From Magicicada septendecula (Eukaryota; Arthropoda; Insecta; Hemiptera; Cicadidae): 64,000 bases of DNA. Below, in pieces: positions 63,576 through 64,000 of the stretch (the first letter of the stretch is position 1; every line of letters begins with the position of its first letter). The position numbers and the translations under genes are program-made. The notes beneath the pieces are model-generated. The model ran no database searches. It had not been told where the DNA came from and worked only from the letters and a program-made list of their open reading frames with translations. The stretch covers positions 434,265,958 through 434,329,957 of the forward strand of contig CM068372.1 of the NCBI GenBank assembly GCA_034769895.1, read 5' to 3'.

Positions 63576-63724
63576 CCTCTCTACATCAAAACTGGTGTTC
63601 TGAATAACATTGTTTTGTATATCACCTAATAACATAACTAAATATCACTATAATATTGACGACTCGGAACACAAAGTTTTTTATAAGTAAAAACGTAAAG
63701 TTTTACCTTACAGCCTAAACCGGC

Positions 63725-63749
63725 TTTCACCTATAGAAGGCTTCATCAG
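63725..63749 (-). ncRNA. degenerate hammerhead-like core, Penelope-like 3' region
   Basis: CTGATGA, then a weak CCT/AGG stem, then GAAA. The ORF stop codon TGA (63746-63748) lies within the CTGATGA. Stem II is short and imperfect, so this may be a decayed or chance motif. Confidence 0.35.
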
Positions 63750-64000
63750 AGGCTGTCGTTAGTAGCGCTGCTCGTCTTGTTGTTGGCGACGAGAAAGTGT
63801 TTCGAAAGATTGAAGCTGTGTGTGTGTGGTGAGATGTGTTCGAATAATGCGTGCGATTTGAATTGTGTCTGTTCGTTTAGGATGTCGTTTTTATTTGTTT
63901 TTGTGTGTTTGTATATTTCTAATTGTTCTAGAGTGTCTAGTTTTCGGCCTTTTGTGTGTACGTGTAGTATGTTCATGTTATTGTCGATGTTTTTATATGT
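63746..64000 (-). pseudogene. C-terminal part of Penelope-like endonuclease, runs off the edge
   Basis: Open from the right edge to a stop at 63746. NMNILHVHTKGRKLDTLEQLEIYK and NDILNEQTQFKSHALFEHI (each read as separate blocks) are the standard Penelope tail around the GIY-YIG nuclease Glu (LExLEIY). The last 30 residues (from SPHTHSF) are less typical. An N-terminal reverse transcriptase, if present, lies outside the window. An internal Met at 63976 is not a real start. Whether it is intact cannot be judged. Confidence 0.8.

Larger units (their letters stand above)
23996..63637 (-). mobile_element. LTR family A: tandem array of five complete units and a partial sixth
   Basis: Unit starts at 23996, 31487, 38977, 46462, 53948 and 61434 give periods of 7491, 7490, 7485, 7486 and 7486 bp. 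Each unit, read on the minus strand, is LTR, primer site, one gag region, about 2.8 kb without pol, polypurine tract, next LTR. Six LTRs alternate with five internal regions, the sixth being cut about 60 bp past its LTR by a Penelope-like element. Units differ by scattered substitutions and small length changes; units 1-2 and 3-5 form two similarity groups, so amplification was stepwise. Gag places it near Ty3/gypsy-type LTR retroelements, but as a gag-only, non-autonomous form. The divergence by eye is very low, so the array is young. Confidence 0.9.
63638..64000 (-). mobile_element. second Penelope-like element, partial, at window edge
   Basis: It interrupts the sixth family A unit at about 63637. 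Its 3' end faces left. It carries the end of a Penelope-type ORF and a 3' region with a hammerhead-like core. The C-terminal protein differs clearly from the 17.5-kb copy, so it is a different family. It continues past the right edge. Confidence 0.8.

Noticed and set aside
23996-63637. CRISPR-like or classical satellite explanation for the regular period
   Set aside because: The unit is 7.49 kb with LTR ends, primer site and gag, so it is a tandem retroelement and not a simple satellite or CRISPR array.

Overview
The window looks like TE-rich, AT-rich intergenic DNA of an animal, most likely an arthropod and probably an insect with a repeat-rich genome. The signs are a C2H2 zinc-finger gene, a Jockey-type LINE, a pogo/Tigger transposon, a hAT-type MITE, two Penelope-like fragments and several LTR retroelements with insect-like gag proteins. 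The species cannot be fixed from sequence alone. There is no bacterial gene organisation, and I saw no CRISPR, rRNA or tRNA gene.

Layout. 1-704 is the coiled-coil gag of an LTR element (family C, minus strand) that runs off the left edge; a tRNA-Lys-like primer site lies at 881-898. 900-5390 is mostly featureless apart from a 615-bp hAT-type MITE with an 8-bp target duplication (3714-4328). 5391-6672 holds the only host-type gene, a ten-finger C2H2 protein on the minus strand with a perfect internal duplication of four fingers and a decayed tail. 6673-10013 shows no gene, only an AG microsatellite. 10014-11655 has a short tandem repeat and a decayed Jockey-like LINE. 11708-23821 is a pogo/Tigger transposon with TA target duplication. 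Its transposase keeps only the C-terminal part, because LTR family B sits inside it (13110-22766) as a head-to-tail array LTR-gag-LTR-gag-LTR. The middle LTR of that array carries a Penelope-like insertion.

23996-63637 is the main feature: a second LTR family (A, minus strand) in a head-to-tail array of five complete 7.49-kb units and a sixth partial one (LTR-gag-LTR-gag..., six LTRs). Each unit has a ~2.14-kb LTR, a primer site, one gag region and about 2.8 kb with no recognisable pol. The array interrupts a LINE fragment on its left and is cut by a second Penelope-like element at the right edge.

How they fit together: families A and B are both gag-only, lack pol, have a long coiled coil in front of the gag, share a motif of the type RP-x3-T-x-IPI-x-EN after the coil, have related primer sites resembling the complement of tRNA-Lys, and both exist here as tandem LTR-sharing arrays. 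I infer non-autonomous LTR elements (TR-GAG/LARD-like) that depend on pol supplied in trans and were multiplied locally, probably by LTR-LTR unequal recombination. The nesting gives relative ages: LINE and Tigger first, then LTR arrays, then Penelope-like insertions.
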